Positions 1 through 8,892 of a DNA stretch of 64,000 nucleotides are shown piece after piece. The stretch is from DAOTUB01 sp034437455 (GTDB lineage Bacteria; Chloroflexota; Anaerolineae; B4-G1), in NCBI GenBank assembly GCA_034437455.1, contig DAOTUB010000073.1:19829-83828 (forward strand), read 5' to 3'. Both the position numbers and the translations under genes were made by a program. The notes under the pieces were generated by a model. That model was not told the DNA's origin. It ran no database searches and saw nothing but the letters and a program-made list of their open reading frames with translations. The first letter of the stretch is position 1, and each line of letters begins with the position of its first letter.

Positions 1-1
1 G

Positions 2-502
2 ATCCGGCACACGCGGGCTGGCGGCACGGGCGTCCGTTCAGCGGACCGCAGGCACCTCGACGAGTATCCCTGGCGGCTGGAATATGGGACGCACAACGTC
101 GTCGGCATCGCTGGTCTTCACGCCGGGCTGAAGTGGATCCTCGACAAAGGGGTTGGCGCCATCCACGAGCACGAGATGGAGCTGGCCCGGATGCTTCACG
201 ATGGGCTTGCGGCTATCCCTGGTGTAACTCTATATTGCCAGGATGATCTCGCCAACCACATCGCCGTCCTGGCCTTTAATGTGGATGGGATGGATGCCGG
301 GGACGTCGGGACGATGCTCGACGTGGATTACAACATCGCCTGCCGGACCGGTCTCCATTGCGCGCCTCTGGTCCACGAGCAGATCGGGACGGCCAAGATT
401 CGCGGCGCGGTTCGATTCAGCATCGGGCCTTTCAACACGGAGGAACACATCGAGGCCGCCATCGAGGCCGTCAGCGAGACCGCAGTCTTTGCAAATCGCT
501 AA
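2..502 (+). CDS. Aminotransferase class V / cysteine desulfurase-like protein, 3' part only
   Basis: The reading frame is open from base 2 to the TAA at 500-502, so the gene starts before the window and only about 166 C-terminal residues are present. They include the stretch IRHTRAGGTGVRS, typical of the region after the PLP lysine in SufS/Csd-like class V aminotransferases, and CRTGLHCAPLVHE, the C-terminal active-site loop whose Cys in desulfurases carries the persulfide. The small domain closes with IRFS-like 'RGAVRFSIGPFNTEEHI'. The family transfers sulfur from cysteine or an amino group using PLP; which one applies here cannot be decided without the N-terminal half. It converges on the efflux gene ending at 511, only 8 bp away. 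Confidence 0.85.
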   Translation: MRHTRAGGTGVRSADRRHLDEYPWRLEYGTHNVVGIAGLHAGLKWILDKGVGAIHEHEMELARMLHDGLAAIPGVTLYCQDDLANHIAVLAFNVDGMDAGDVGTMLDVDYNIACRTGLHCAPLVHEQIGTAKIRGAVRFSIGPFNTEEHIEAAIEAVSETAVFANR

Positions 503-510
503 GGTCTTGC

Positions 511-1398
511 TCAAGCCGCCGGATGGTAATGGACGTGCACTCGGCGCATATACTCGATCTCTTCGATCAACGTGTGCTCGATTTGGGTGGCGATCTGGTC
601 CCCTTCGGCCACGCTTAACGAGCCATCGACGCCGATGGTGATGTTGACCACCAGGTACGGCCCGAATCGGTGAGCGTGGATCTCTTCGATCTGCTGGATG
701 CCCTGAATTGGGGCCAGCAAGGCGGTGATCTGTTGGGCTAATGCCTTGCCGGGCACGGTGTCCATCAAATCTTCCGTTGACTCGCGCAGAATCTCGATGC
801 CCGTGCGCAGGATGATCAGCGCGACCAGCGCACCGGCCAGTGGGTCCACCCAGGGGTAGCCCATGCGGCCAAACGTGATACCGGCGGTCGCCGCCAGAGC
901 CGAGAACACGTCGTTGCGGTGATCGTAGGCCAGCGCCAGCACGGCGGCGTTCTGTGTCTGCTGACCGATCCGTTGCGTCCAAGCCGTCAACCCCAACTTG
1001 AGAACGACGGTGAACAGCGCCGCCCACAGAGCACCGACCGCAGCGCCGCCAAAGTCGCCTTGCCCGACCAGCAGATCGTACACGTTGTTGACCGCGTCCC
1101 AGAAGATGGCGATAGCGGTCGTCATCACGAACGAACCCACAACCACGGCCGCGATGCTCTCCATCTGGGTATGGCCGTAGGGATGTTCTTCGTCGGGTGG
1201 CTTACCCGCCAGCCGCATGAACACACTGACCACGATCCCAAAAGCCACATCAGAGGTGGAGTTGACGCCGTCGGCGAGCAAGGCGGGACTGTGCCCCAGG
1301 ATACCGATGCTCGTTTTGAGCGCAGCCAGGAGTATATTCGCGGCCAGACCAAGATGGATGGTCAAGACGCTTTGGCGTCTTCGTTGTTCAGTTATCAT
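511..1398 (-). CDS. Cation diffusion facilitator (CDF) family efflux transporter
   Basis: A 295-residue inner-membrane protein with about six hydrophobic segments in the first 210 residues and a soluble ferredoxin-like C-terminal domain. The CDF signature is visible: GHSPALLADGVNSTSD near residues 35-50, the cytoplasmic loop motif HPYGH at 72-76, and the second metal-site helix DHRNDVFSA. CDF proteins export Zn, Fe, Mn or Co by proton antiport; the metal is not deducible here. The start ATG at 1398 is preceded by GGAGAGCAA as ribosome-binding site. A 33-bp perfect palindrome sits immediately upstream of that site. The length matches normal family members (about 290-310). Confidence 0.93.
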   Translation of the reverse strand: MITEQRRRQSVLTIHLGLAANILLAALKTSIGILGHSPALLADGVNSTSDVAFGIVVSVFMRLAGKPPDEEHPYGHTQMESIAAVVVGSFVMTTAIAIFWDAVNNVYDLLVGQGDFGGAAVGALWAALFTVVLKLGLTAWTQRIGQQTQNAAVLALAYDHRNDVFSALAATAGITFGRMGYPWVDPLAGALVALIILRTGIEILRESTEDLMDTVPGKALAQQITALLAPIQGIQQIEEIHAHRFGPYLVVNITIGVDGSLSVAEGDQIATQIEHTLIEEIEYMRRVHVHYHPAA

Positions 1399-1407
1399 TT
1401 GCTCTCC

Positions 1408-1440
1408 AGGTGCAACGCACTTGCCAAGTGCGTTGCACCT
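1408..1440. repeat. 33-bp perfect palindrome upstream of CDF gene
   Basis: Arms of 16 bp (1408-1423 and 1425-1440, reading AGGTGCAACGCACTTG) flank a single central C. It abuts the ribosome-binding site of the CDF gene and lies between that gene and ridA. There is no T-run, so it is not a standard terminator. A degenerate relative (CGCACTTGAAAAGTG) occurs near 9939, which suggests a dispersed palindromic repeat rather than a locus-specific operator. Confidence 0.8.
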
Positions 1441-1466
1441 TATTTGACCTCTTTGAGCAAAGCCTC

Positions 1467-1949
1467 TTAAGCGATCTCGACCTCGGCTTCGATCTCGACC
1501 GGGAGGTTGAACGGCAACTCCGCCATCCCCACCGCCGAGCGGGAGTGCGCTCCCCGTTCAGGGCCGTACAGTTCGAGGATCAGGTCGGAAAAGCCATTGA
1601 TCACCGCCGGTTGCTGGTCGAACCCAGGCGCCGAGTTGACCATGCCAAAGACCCGCAGCCAGGCCGTCACCCGATCCAGGTCGCCCAGCTCGCGCTTGAG
1701 GCTCGCCAGGATGGACAGCGCGGTCAGTCGCGCTGCCTGGTAGCCCTCGTCGAGCGAGACCTCCGCCCCCACCTTCCCGCGCGGATGCGAGATCGAACCG
1801 TCGGGGTCCTGCGGGCCGTGCCCCGAGACGTACGCCCGGTTGCCGCGCACCCTCACGAACGCAAAGGGAAGCCTGACTCCCGGCGGGAGCTTTGCAGGTT
1901 CTGGAAGCGTGAGACCAAGCTCTTGCAATTTGGTTTCGATTGCTGACAT
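1467..1949 (-). CDS. RidA/YjgF family protein
   Basis: A 160-residue protein of the YjgF/YER057c/UK114 family, which hydrolyses reactive enamine/imine intermediates produced by PLP enzymes such as threonine dehydratase. The C-terminal signature is visible: the substrate-binding Arg in HSRSAVGMAELP and the acidic residue in PVEIEAEVEIA. The protein is slightly longer than the 130-residue archetype, as in the subgroup with an N-terminal extension. I chose ATG at 1949 because AAAGGAGGTGAATTTC precedes it perfectly; a frame extension to 2018 lacks a site. The nearby threonine dehydratase gene upstream (2475-3464) fits the role, since RidA clears that enzyme's 2-aminoacrylate/2-aminocrotonate products. 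Confidence 0.92.
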   Translation of the reverse strand: MSAIETKLQELGLTLPEPAKLPPGVRLPFAFVRVRGNRAYVSGHGPQDPDGSISHPRGKVGAEVSLDEGYQAARLTALSILASLKRELGDLDRVTAWLRVFGMVNSAPGFDQQPAVINGFSDLILELYGPERGAHSRSAVGMAELPFNLPVEIEAEVEIA

Positions 1950-1971
1950 GAAATTCACCTCCTTTCTTTTT

Positions 1972-2478
1972 TCATCCTCCCCCTGATATATCCGATAATA
2001 TCTGGAGCAGGACGTCACAGAGAGAATATCCCACTTGCGTTCCCATTGCCGTCATCATCAGGCAGAACGGCGATGCCAGGCCGATCCAGCCGACGATGAC
2101 GGCTGCTCTGGCCAGCTTCTCGCTGCCCCAGCCGCCGGCGCGGGCCTCGCGGAGCGCCTTGTATCCCAGGAAGAGTCCCACGACCGCGCTCAAGATGGGG
2201 AAGGTGAAAAAGCCCACGATAGTCACAAAAAGACTCGTGACGGCCGGGTCTCTTCTGGGAGCCAGACGTCGGCCACAGTTGTTGCAGTAGCGGTTGCCTC
2301 GCTCGTTATCGAATCCGCAATAGGGGCACTTTACCAGGACGCGCGTCGTCTCGGGTGGCTTTGTTTCGGGCAGCGTCAGTGTGGTCCCGCAATACGTGCA
2401 CTGACGCTGGCGCGGCGCGATCTCGATAAAGTCGGTGCTCCCACAATTGGGACATACTCGAAAGCTCTCGTCACTCAA
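1972..2478 (-). CDS. Double zinc-ribbon membrane protein (DUF4190-like)
   Basis: 168 residues. The N-terminus carries two zinc ribbons, CPNCGSTDF...CTYCG at about residues 9-31 and CPYCGFDNERGNRYCNNCG at about 51-69. Two hydrophobic helices follow (about 82-110 and 122-150) with the intervening motif LGYKALREARAGG, typical of DUF4190-type small membrane proteins. Function is unknown for the family. It starts with TTG at 2478, overlapping the TGA of the threonine dehydratase gene (TTGA), with AAAGGAG as ribosome-binding site, so the two are translationally coupled. The Cys pairs are intact. Confidence 0.8.
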   Translation of the reverse strand: MSDESFRVCPNCGSTDFIEIAPRQRQCTYCGTTLTLPETKPPETTRVLVKCPYCGFDNERGNRYCNNCGRRLAPRRDPAVTSLFVTIVGFFTFPILSAVVGLFLGYKALREARAGGWGSEKLARAAVIVGWIGLASPFCLMMTAMGTQVGYSLCDVLLQILSDISGGG

Positions 2479-3464
2479 GGGCTTGCTCCTTTGCTACTCT
2501 GGGCTATCTTCAAGAGCAATGGAAGCTCCACGTTGCTCCCGCTGACGACGACGGCCACATTGCGACCAATCTCCTGCACCTTCCGGTGCAGCAGGGCCGC
2601 GATGCCCACCGCCCCGCCCCCCTCCACGACGAGGTGATGCTTCTCCAATGCAAAAGCCATCGTGTCGGCAATCTCTTCCTCCGATACCAGGAGTGTGTCG
2701 TCCACGTACTCCTGGATTATACCGAAGGTGTACCGATTGTCCAGGCCGATACCGCCCGCCAGGGCGTCGGCGATGGTCTCCTCCTCCTCCATCTCGATCG
2801 GCTTCCCGGCCCGCAAGCTGTGAACCATCACGGGGGCGCGATCCATCGAGACGCCGATCGTGCGGATCGCGGGATTCGCAGACTTGAGCGCCAGCGCGAT
2901 CCCCGCCATCAGCCCCCCGCCCGAGAGGGGCACGACGACCGTATCAATCTCGGGAAGATCCTCCAGCAACTCCAGCCCGATCGTGCCCTGCCCGGCGATG
3001 GTGAAGGGATCGTCAAAAGGATGGATCATGGTCAACCCCTGCTCTTGCTGCAACTGCAAAGCGTGCTGGTCGGCTTCGTCGTAGCTCTCGCCGTGTACCA
3101 CGACCTCAGCGCCGAGTCGTCCGATAGCCTCCACTTTATTGCCCGGAACCCGCGTCGATATGCAGATCACGGCCTGGATGCCCAACTGCCCGGCGACGTA
3201 CGAGACCGCCCGCCCGTGGTTGCCGCTGGAGACGGTGATCACGCCCCGCTCCCGCTCGTCTGGGGCGAGGCTGAGCATCTTGTTGGCGGCCCCGCGAATC
3301 TTGAAAGAGCCGGTCGTTTGTACGCTTTCGAGCTTCAAGTAGACGGGTGTGTCCATCTGTTCCGTCAACCAGGGTGAGCGGACCAAAGGTGTCCTCGTGG
3401 CTATACCGGCGATTTTCTGCCTGGCTTTGTATACGTCTTGTAATGTCAAATCAGGATTGGGCAT
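2475..3464 (-). CDS. Threonine/serine dehydratase (PLP fold type II)
   Basis: A 329-residue PLP enzyme. The Schiff-base lysine lies in TTGSFKIRGA (K55), the phosphate-binding glycine loop is SGGGLMAG, and VSSGNHG is the asparagine loop. It lacks the C-terminal ACT-type regulatory domains of biosynthetic IlvA, so it matches catabolic TdcB-like or serine-racemase/EutB-like dehydratases that deaminate Thr or Ser to 2-oxoacids. ATG at 3464 is favoured because GGAGAAATCT precedes it; a GTG four codons upstream is the alternative. It is the first gene of a small unit with the zinc-ribbon gene and probably ridA. Confidence 0.9.
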   Translation of the reverse strand: MPNPDLTLQDVYKARQKIAGIATRTPLVRSPWLTEQMDTPVYLKLESVQTTGSFKIRGAANKMLSLAPDERERGVITVSSGNHGRAVSYVAGQLGIQAVICISTRVPGNKVEAIGRLGAEVVVHGESYDEADQHALQLQQEQGLTMIHPFDDPFTIAGQGTIGLELLEDLPEIDTVVVPLSGGGLMAGIALALKSANPAIRTIGVSMDRAPVMVHSLRAGKPIEMEEEETIADALAGGIGLDNRYTFGIIQEYVDDTLLVSEEEIADTMAFALEKHHLVVEGGGAVGIAALLHRKVQEIGRNVAVVVSGSNVELPLLLKIAQSSKGASP

Positions 3465-3498
3465 AGATTTCTCCACTCAACGTTAATCTCCTCTGGCA

Positions 3499-3616
3499 CG
3501 TCATTCCGAGTGAGCATAGCGAATCGAGGAATCGCCACATGCGATGGCAAACGCGACTCCGAGAGATTCCGTCGGACGTGCAGCGTCCGCTCTCCTTTCG
3601 GTCGCTCGGAATGACG
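3499..3616. repeat. Dispersed repeat with 12-bp terminal inverted repeats (TCATTCCGAG type)
   Basis: The stretch begins CGTCATTCCGAG (3499-3510) and ends with its exact reverse complement CTCGGAATGACG (3605-3616). The interior carries GCGAATCGAGGAATC and AGAGATTCC-like relatives. This TCATTCCGAGxGAxGCGAGGAATC family of intergenic repeats is common in many bacterial genomes. It fills the gap between the threonine dehydratase and phosphoesterase genes and holds no plausible gene. Confidence 0.8.
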
Positions 3617-3634
3617 GGGTTAAATAGCAAACAT

Positions 3635-4360
3635 TCAACTATGAAAACGTCCGCCGAAGAACACCCGGTAAATGAATTCTCGTTCCGGCACGTCGCGCTG
3701 CTCGAACGTTCGAAAGAGCGCCGCGTCATCATACGGCACAGCGCGATACTCAACTGTGTACCGCCCTTGCCGGAATTCTGCGACACAGTACCTTGCGACA
3801 GCTTTGTTGTAACATCCCAACGAGCCGGGATTAACGTACCGCGCTCGCCCTTGCAGGTCAGGGCGAAAGTGATTGTGACCGTAAAAGATGAGGTCTGCAT
3901 CGTGCGAGGCAAACATTCGATCCATGTCCGTCGCAGTCGCCTGCCTGACGACGGACACAAAGTCCCGGCCAGACGGCGCGAGTCCGTAGTGGACAAAGGT
4001 TGTCCTTACGCCTTCAAATTCGCGTTCGAGGATGTATGGCCACTTGGCAACCACCGCTCTCCGTTGTTCGCCGAGGCGCGCATGCGTCCAGCGTTGGTGT
4101 CGTACCTCGCCGTCGCTCATCCATTCCGGTTGCGGTTCGGGCAGGCCATCCACAAAGTAGGACTCGTGGTTGCCCATGACGAATTGGATGTTGGGCGTGT
4201 TGAGCAGCAGGTCGAGACACTCGTCCGGGTACGGCCCAATGGCGATGGCGTCTCCCGTGTGAAAGATCGCGGCGCATCCTTCCGCGTGAATGGCGTCGAG
4301 CGCCGCTTCCAAAGCGGGAAGGTTCGCGTGTACGTCGGTGATGACGGCGATTTTCAACAT
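3635..4360 (-). CDS. Calcineurin-like metallophosphoesterase (YfcE/MJ0936-like)
   Basis: A 241-residue cytoplasmic metallophosphoesterase. The two-metal motifs appear in order: D-x-H in ITDVHAN, GDAIAIG, GNHE, a later single H in FVHYGL, and GHNH followed by VNPGSLG. This is the compact YfcE/MJ0936-type layout, where the substrate is usually a phosphodiester or nucleotide but is rarely known. The ATG at 4360 overlaps the last codons of the ABC-exporter gene (stop 4354-4356), with GGAGACGAACC before it, so it is the last gene of the exporter operon. Confidence 0.88.
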   Translation of the reverse strand: MLKIAVITDVHANLPALEAALDAIHAEGCAAIFHTGDAIAIGPYPDECLDLLLNTPNIQFVMGNHESYFVDGLPEPQPEWMSDGEVRHQRWTHARLGEQRRAVVAKWPYILEREFEGVRTTFVHYGLAPSGRDFVSVVRQATATDMDRMFASHDADLIFYGHNHFRPDLQGRARYVNPGSLGCYNKAVARYCVAEFRQGRYTVEYRAVPYDDAALFRTFEQRDVPEREFIYRVFFGGRFHS

Positions 4361-6132
4361 GGTTCGTCTCCGGTGAAAAGTCGTTGCATCTCTACGCTCG
4401 TCTCAAGTAGCTCTTCGAGTTTGCCCCGGGCGGTGATGCGTCCATCCTCCAGCACGAGGATCTGATCCGCCCTTGCCAGCACGGCGCGGCGATGTGAGGC
4501 GACCAGGCAGGTCGTCTCCTGCTCGAATACCCGCTGCCAGAGCACGTGCTCGGTCTCAATGTCCAGCGCGCTCGACAGGTCGTCAAAGACCAAAAGCTCC
4601 GGCCCGCGCACAAACATCCGGGCGGCAGCCGTGCGCTGAATCTGCCCGCCAGAGAGCTTCATCCCCCTGACACCGATCACGGTCTCGAACCCATCCGAGA
4701 ATCCCGCCAGATCGCGCTCGAGGGCGGCGTTGCGCACGGCGCGCGCCAGGTTGTCATCCCGGGAAGGGAATCCCAGCAGGATATTCTCGCGCAGCGTGCC
4801 CGAGAGCAGCGTCGGGACCTGTGGGGTGTACGCCACGCGCGGCGGTACGAGGAAAGTCGCAGGGTTTTCGATCTGTTGCCCGTTCCAGCGCGCCTCGCCC
4901 GCCTGGGGTTCGAGCAGGCCCAGGCAAGCGCGCAGCAACGTGGTCTTGCCCGACCCGATGCGCCCGGTGATCACGGTGAGGCTGCCGCGCTCGAGCTTGA
5001 AGGAGATGTCCTCGATGCCGCGTCCGGTCTCGGGGTGGCGGAGCGTCAAACCCACCACCTCGAACGTGTCCAGCCGGTCGCTTTCTTTTTTGACCACCGG
5101 CGGGAGTGAGGGCAGCGATGCCTTGGGAGGCACGGGATGGTGCGCGACCAGGCTGGGGGCCGGCGCGCCTTGCAGCAAAGCCACCGCCCGCTTGAAGGCC
5201 ACGCCCATCTGCTGATACGTGGTGATGATCCAGCCCAAAAAGCCCGTCATCTCTGTGACCTGCATGAGGTAGGTGGAGAAGAGCGCGAAATCGCCCAGGG
5301 TGAACACGCCCGAACGCATCTTGGAGGCGGCGACCAGCAGGGTCAGGCCCGCGCCCAGGCTGGCGGTGTTGGCAAACGTGGCGTCGAGCGCCAGTCCCAG
5401 GAGCCGGTCGCGCAGCATCATCCGCTGCCGCTCGTCGCCCAGGCGGCGGAGATGCGCGATCACCGTATCCTCTGCACCCGCCACCTGGATCGCCTGGACC
5501 GCGCCAAAGATCTCGCCCATCGAACCGGTCACCCGCGCCGTCGCCTCGCGGCTTTGCTCGCGCACACTCCTGAGCCGTGTGCGCACAGCGTGCGAGAGCA
5601 CGATGACGGTCACGATGGGGATAAAGACCAGCAGCGTGATCACCGCGTCCACCCGCAGGAGGATCGCGAGCCCGCCTCCGGCAAAGATCAGGTAGCCGAC
5701 GACGTCGAACGCCCAGCCCGCGCCCCACATCGTTTCGACGTCGTCGCGCAGGGTGGAGAGCGCCTCACCCACGCTGCCGGGTAGCGATTGCGCGCCCGGA
5801 CGATCGAGGATGCGGGCGAACAGGTTGCGTCGGAGCAGTCCCCGGATCCTGAAATGGATGGACGCGCGGACCAGCGTGTCCACGTAAACGAACCCCGCCC
5901 GGATGAGCGCCAACGCCACCACCAGCACGACGATCTGTCCCAGCGTGAGTCCCGCCGACGTTTTGCCCTCCAGCGTGTCGAAGAACGCCTTTGCCAGCAA
6001 TCCGGGGAGGAGCGGCCAGCTGTGAAAGAGAATCCAGCAAAGCCCGCTGAGCACCTGCGGGAGCGGATGATAGGCAAAGATGCGCCACATGAAAAATGCC
6101 GAGGAGGGCATCGCTCCTTTCGATGAGTTCAC
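4354..6132 (-). CDS. ABC exporter half-transporter, degenerate-site subunit
   Basis: 592 residues: a six-helix type IV exporter membrane domain (about 1-310), then a nucleotide-binding domain with Walker A GRIGSGKTT, signature LSGGQ, and Walker B ending LLVFDDLSSALD. The catalytic glutamate after Walker B is replaced by Asp. Combined with the partner's altered signature, this predicts one degenerate ATP site, as in heterodimeric exporters such as TM287/288 and BmrCD. The reading frame stays open far upstream by chance; I chose GTG at 6132 because it overlaps the partner's TGA (GTGA) and follows GGGGGAGGTGCTCGC. Substrate unknown. Confidence 0.92.
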   Translation of the reverse strand: MNSSKGAMPSSAFFMWRIFAYHPLPQVLSGLCWILFHSWPLLPGLLAKAFFDTLEGKTSAGLTLGQIVVLVVALALIRAGFVYVDTLVRASIHFRIRGLLRRNLFARILDRPGAQSLPGSVGEALSTLRDDVETMWGAGWAFDVVGYLIFAGGGLAILLRVDAVITLLVFIPIVTVIVLSHAVRTRLRSVREQSREATARVTGSMGEIFGAVQAIQVAGAEDTVIAHLRRLGDERQRMMLRDRLLGLALDATFANTASLGAGLTLLVAASKMRSGVFTLGDFALFSTYLMQVTEMTGFLGWIITTYQQMGVAFKRAVALLQGAPAPSLVAHHPVPPKASLPSLPPVVKKESDRLDTFEVVGLTLRHPETGRGIEDISFKLERGSLTVITGRIGSGKTTLLRACLGLLEPQAGEARWNGQQIENPATFLVPPRVAYTPQVPTLLSGTLRENILLGFPSRDDNLARAVRNAALERDLAGFSDGFETVIGVRGMKLSGGQIQRTAAARMFVRGPELLVFDDLSSALDIETEHVLWQRVFEQETTCLVASHRRAVLARADQILVLEDGRITARGKLEELLETSVEMQRLFTGDEPC

Positions 6133-7874
6133 GCGAGCACCTCCCCCAGCCCCGCGCGCCAGAGTTCGGCGAACCTCGAGTTCGGGTCGGCGGCCAGCTC
6201 TTTGCGAGGGCCGTGTTCGAGAACGCATCCGCTTTCGAGGATGAGGATGTCGTCCGCCCGCTCCACCGTGGCCAGGCGGTGGGCGATGATGATCGTGGTG
6301 CGGCCTTCGAGCAGCTTGCCCAGCGCCCGGTCGAGCAGCGCCTCTGTGGCCGGATCGAGACGGCTGGAGGCCTCGTCGAGGATGATCAGGCCGGGGTCCT
6401 TGACAAAGACCCGCGCCAGGGCGACGAGTTGCGCCTCGCCCGCCGAGAGGCTCGAGTCGGAGATCAACGTGTCCAATCCATCGGGCAAGCGTTCGAGCCA
6501 CCGATTTAACCCCAGCGTCTCGATCACTGCCAGCAGTTGCTCGTCCGGGACGTTGGGATCGAAGAAGGTGATGTTGTCGCGCAGGCTCGCCTCGAAGAGC
6601 TGCACGTCCTGGGTGACCAGGCCGACCCGCGCGCGGAACGGTTCGAGCCGGACGCGGCACAGGTTGACGCCGCCCAGGCGCACCTCGCCCTGCTGCGGGT
6701 CGTACAGGCGGAAGAGCAGCCGCGTGATGGTCGTCTTGCCGCTCCCGGTGCGGCCCAGCAGCCCCAGCACGCGCCCCGCCTCCAGCTCGAAGGACAGGCC
6801 GTCGAGCACGGTCGCTTGCTCCTCGTTCTGGACGCGCCCATCCTGGTACTCGAAGCGGATCTCGCGAAATTCCACCGCCAGCGCTCCAGGAGGCAGGCTG
6901 TCTGTCCCGTTCTCTAACTCGGAGCGGACTTTCAGCAACTCGCGCACGCGGGCGATGCTGGCCTCGGCCCGCTGGAGATCCTGGAGTTGGGTGCGGATGG
7001 TCTCGATGGGTGCCGCCAACATCGCCGTGTACGCAACCACCACGTAGACCGCGCCGAGGGAAGTGGCCTGCATCCGGTACAGGCCGCCGCCCAACCCATA
7101 GGCGAGGGCGTCGCCAAAGGCGAAGGCAACGATGGCGGCCATCATGACCGCCTGCCCCCACAGCCCCGCTCGAAACCGGACAGGCCACCAGTCGCGCATG
7201 TGCTCGAAGAAGCGGCGCATCGCGTACCCCACCGCGCCGCTCGAGCGGATGTCCTCGGTCGCCGTGAGCGCCTCGCCCACGTAGCCGTAAAAGACGGCGT
7301 TGCACTCGCGGTCTTTTCTCCACGGCAGCGCGCCCGCCCGCCTGACCCAATTGAGGAGCGCCAACGCGAACAGAACGAACGCGGTGAAAGCCAGGCCCAG
7401 TCGCACGTCCACCAGGTATACCGCGACCAGGACGCCGACGAGCAGCAAAACGCTGCCGACGAGTTGGACCACAAAGCTGGAAAAGAACCCCGCCAGCGCG
7501 TTCACGTCGCCGTCTACCCGCTCGATCAGTTCCCCCGGCGTGCGGGCCTTGTGGAAGCCGAGGTCGAGTCGCAGGAGGTGCGCCGCCAGGTCGGCCCGCA
7601 GGCCGTTCGTCGCCGTCCAGCCCACGCGCTCGCTCCAATAGGTCGCCAGCACCTTCATGCCCTTCTGCACGATGGAGACGACGATGAACAGGATCGCTGC
7701 CCCGGTCAGCGTCTCGACGCTCGCGCCCGCGCGGGCCGCGTCGATGAAAGAGCGAGCTACCTGTGGCCCCACGAGTTGCAGCGCAGTGCTCGCCAGGAGC
7801 AGCACGATCATGAGCAGGACCGCGCCTCGCTGGGGTTCCAGGTAACGCCGGAGTAGTTGCCAGTATTCACTCAA
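6129..7874 (-). CDS. ABC exporter half-transporter, consensus Walker B subunit
   Basis: 581 residues, first gene of the exporter operon. A six-helix membrane domain (about 15-320) precedes a nucleotide-binding domain with Walker A GRTGSGKTT, canonical Walker B LIILDEASSRLD with the catalytic Glu, and switch His in IIIAHRL. The ABC signature reads LSAGE instead of LSGGQ. This complements the downstream subunit (normal LSGGQ, Asp in Walker B), so the pair should form one active and one degenerate ATP site. The start is TTG at 7874 with only a weak upstream AAGATCCC, so the exact start is uncertain. Confidence 0.92.
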   Translation of the reverse strand: MSEYWQLLRRYLEPQRGAVLLMIVLLLASTALQLVGPQVARSFIDAARAGASVETLTGAAILFIVVSIVQKGMKVLATYWSERVGWTATNGLRADLAAHLLRLDLGFHKARTPGELIERVDGDVNALAGFFSSFVVQLVGSVLLLVGVLVAVYLVDVRLGLAFTAFVLFALALLNWVRRAGALPWRKDRECNAVFYGYVGEALTATEDIRSSGAVGYAMRRFFEHMRDWWPVRFRAGLWGQAVMMAAIVAFAFGDALAYGLGGGLYRMQATSLGAVYVVVAYTAMLAAPIETIRTQLQDLQRAEASIARVRELLKVRSELENGTDSLPPGALAVEFREIRFEYQDGRVQNEEQATVLDGLSFELEAGRVLGLLGRTGSGKTTITRLLFRLYDPQQGEVRLGGVNLCRVRLEPFRARVGLVTQDVQLFEASLRDNITFFDPNVPDEQLLAVIETLGLNRWLERLPDGLDTLISDSSLSAGEAQLVALARVFVKDPGLIILDEASSRLDPATEALLDRALGKLLEGRTTIIIAHRLATVERADDILILESGCVLEHGPRKELAADPNSRFAELWRAGLGEVLA

Positions 7875-7969
7875 TGGGATCTTTATGACACGGATTTATC
7901 GCTATGAAGGCTGGCCGTGACAATCCGGGTATTATACACCAAGCGTTGAATTTCGCCAAAGAATTCCCT

Positions 7970-8770
7970 CTACACCGTCACGTCAGAACCTTTCCAAAAC
8001 CGATAGACGAAAAACACGATTCCACAGAGAAACACCCAGATATTCTCAATCGTCACGGCCAGCACGTTCAGAGGTTGCGAGGTGACAATCGTCGGCCCGA
8101 AAGCAAACAGCGTGCCCAGAAGCAGGAAGAGAATGACCGAACCAAAGGCGAGGAGATCCATCACTTTGGATGGTTGAAACGGACGAATCTGTGGCCTAGA
8201 AGATTTCATGCTCTTGAAGAGCAGGATTGCCGCACCAATCTCCAGTATCGCAAAAACGAGATAGCCCAGCAAATCCCCCCGAGGCGTCTGCGGATTGGAG
8301 CGGGCCACGAACATCACGACCAGTTGATAGCCGACGGCCAAAGCCCAACCGATCCCGCCCATCCTGGGGCGACCCCAATCGCGGGGCGAAAGGCGGTTGG
8401 CGAGATAGAGCGTGACCATTCCCTGGATGACGCCCCAGGCGAGGATGCCGATCACGATCGCGGTTCCCACGTTGACGCCAGCGATGATGATGCCACCATA
8501 GATGTTGCGATTGAACAGGTTCCCGGTGAGAAAGGCGGTTGGGAACAGGCCATACAGGAACGCGGCAAGGAACACCTGGTAGTTCGTGAGTTTGAATCGA
8601 ACCATCAGGTCCTCGAGCATGGCGAAATAGGTGACATAGATCCCCAATAGGGCCAGCACGAACAAGGGGCGATGGATGAATTGCTTGATGCCTCTGGCCG
8701 AGTATTCGAACAACAGGTTGAACAGGGCGCAGTAGAATAGTAGTTTGAAGTGATTTGGCATTATTTTCAT
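7970..8770 (-). CDS. Multi-pass membrane protein of unknown function
   Basis: 266 residues with about seven hydrophobic segments spread over the whole length and short polar loops; no catalytic motif I recognise. One loop contains RSNPQTPRGDLLG and another KSMKSSRPQIRPFQPSK. Starting at ATG 8770 places GAGG 8 nt upstream; a GTG at 8779 is possible. It stands alone: about 95 bp of non-coding sequence separates it from the ABC exporter and 120 bp from the transpeptidase gene. Confidence 0.75.
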   Translation of the reverse strand: MKIMPNHFKLLFYCALFNLLFEYSARGIKQFIHRPLFVLALLGIYVTYFAMLEDLMVRFKLTNYQVFLAAFLYGLFPTAFLTGNLFNRNIYGGIIIAGVNVGTAIVIGILAWGVIQGMVTLYLANRLSPRDWGRPRMGGIGWALAVGYQLVVMFVARSNPQTPRGDLLGYLVFAILEIGAAILLFKSMKSSRPQIRPFQPSKVMDLLAFGSVILFLLLGTLFAFGPTIVTSQPLNVLAVTIENIWVFLCGIVFFVYRFWKGSDVTV

Positions 8771-8892
8771 AGTTGACACCTCGATTTATAGGTGCATGAA
8801 CTGGGAAGTGAGTCCCCTTTTTTCGAGTCTTGGATAGTTTACCAATCTACTCTGAATCTCGCCGTCTCTCCAGAGACCAACCGTCTCCTAAC

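Noticed and set aside
6133..7638. N-terminal extension of the second ABC gene to a 1094-codon frame
   Set aside because: The extra 502 codons are an out-of-frame shadow of the first ABC gene; the GTG at 6132 has a good ribosome-binding site and overlaps the TGA of that gene.
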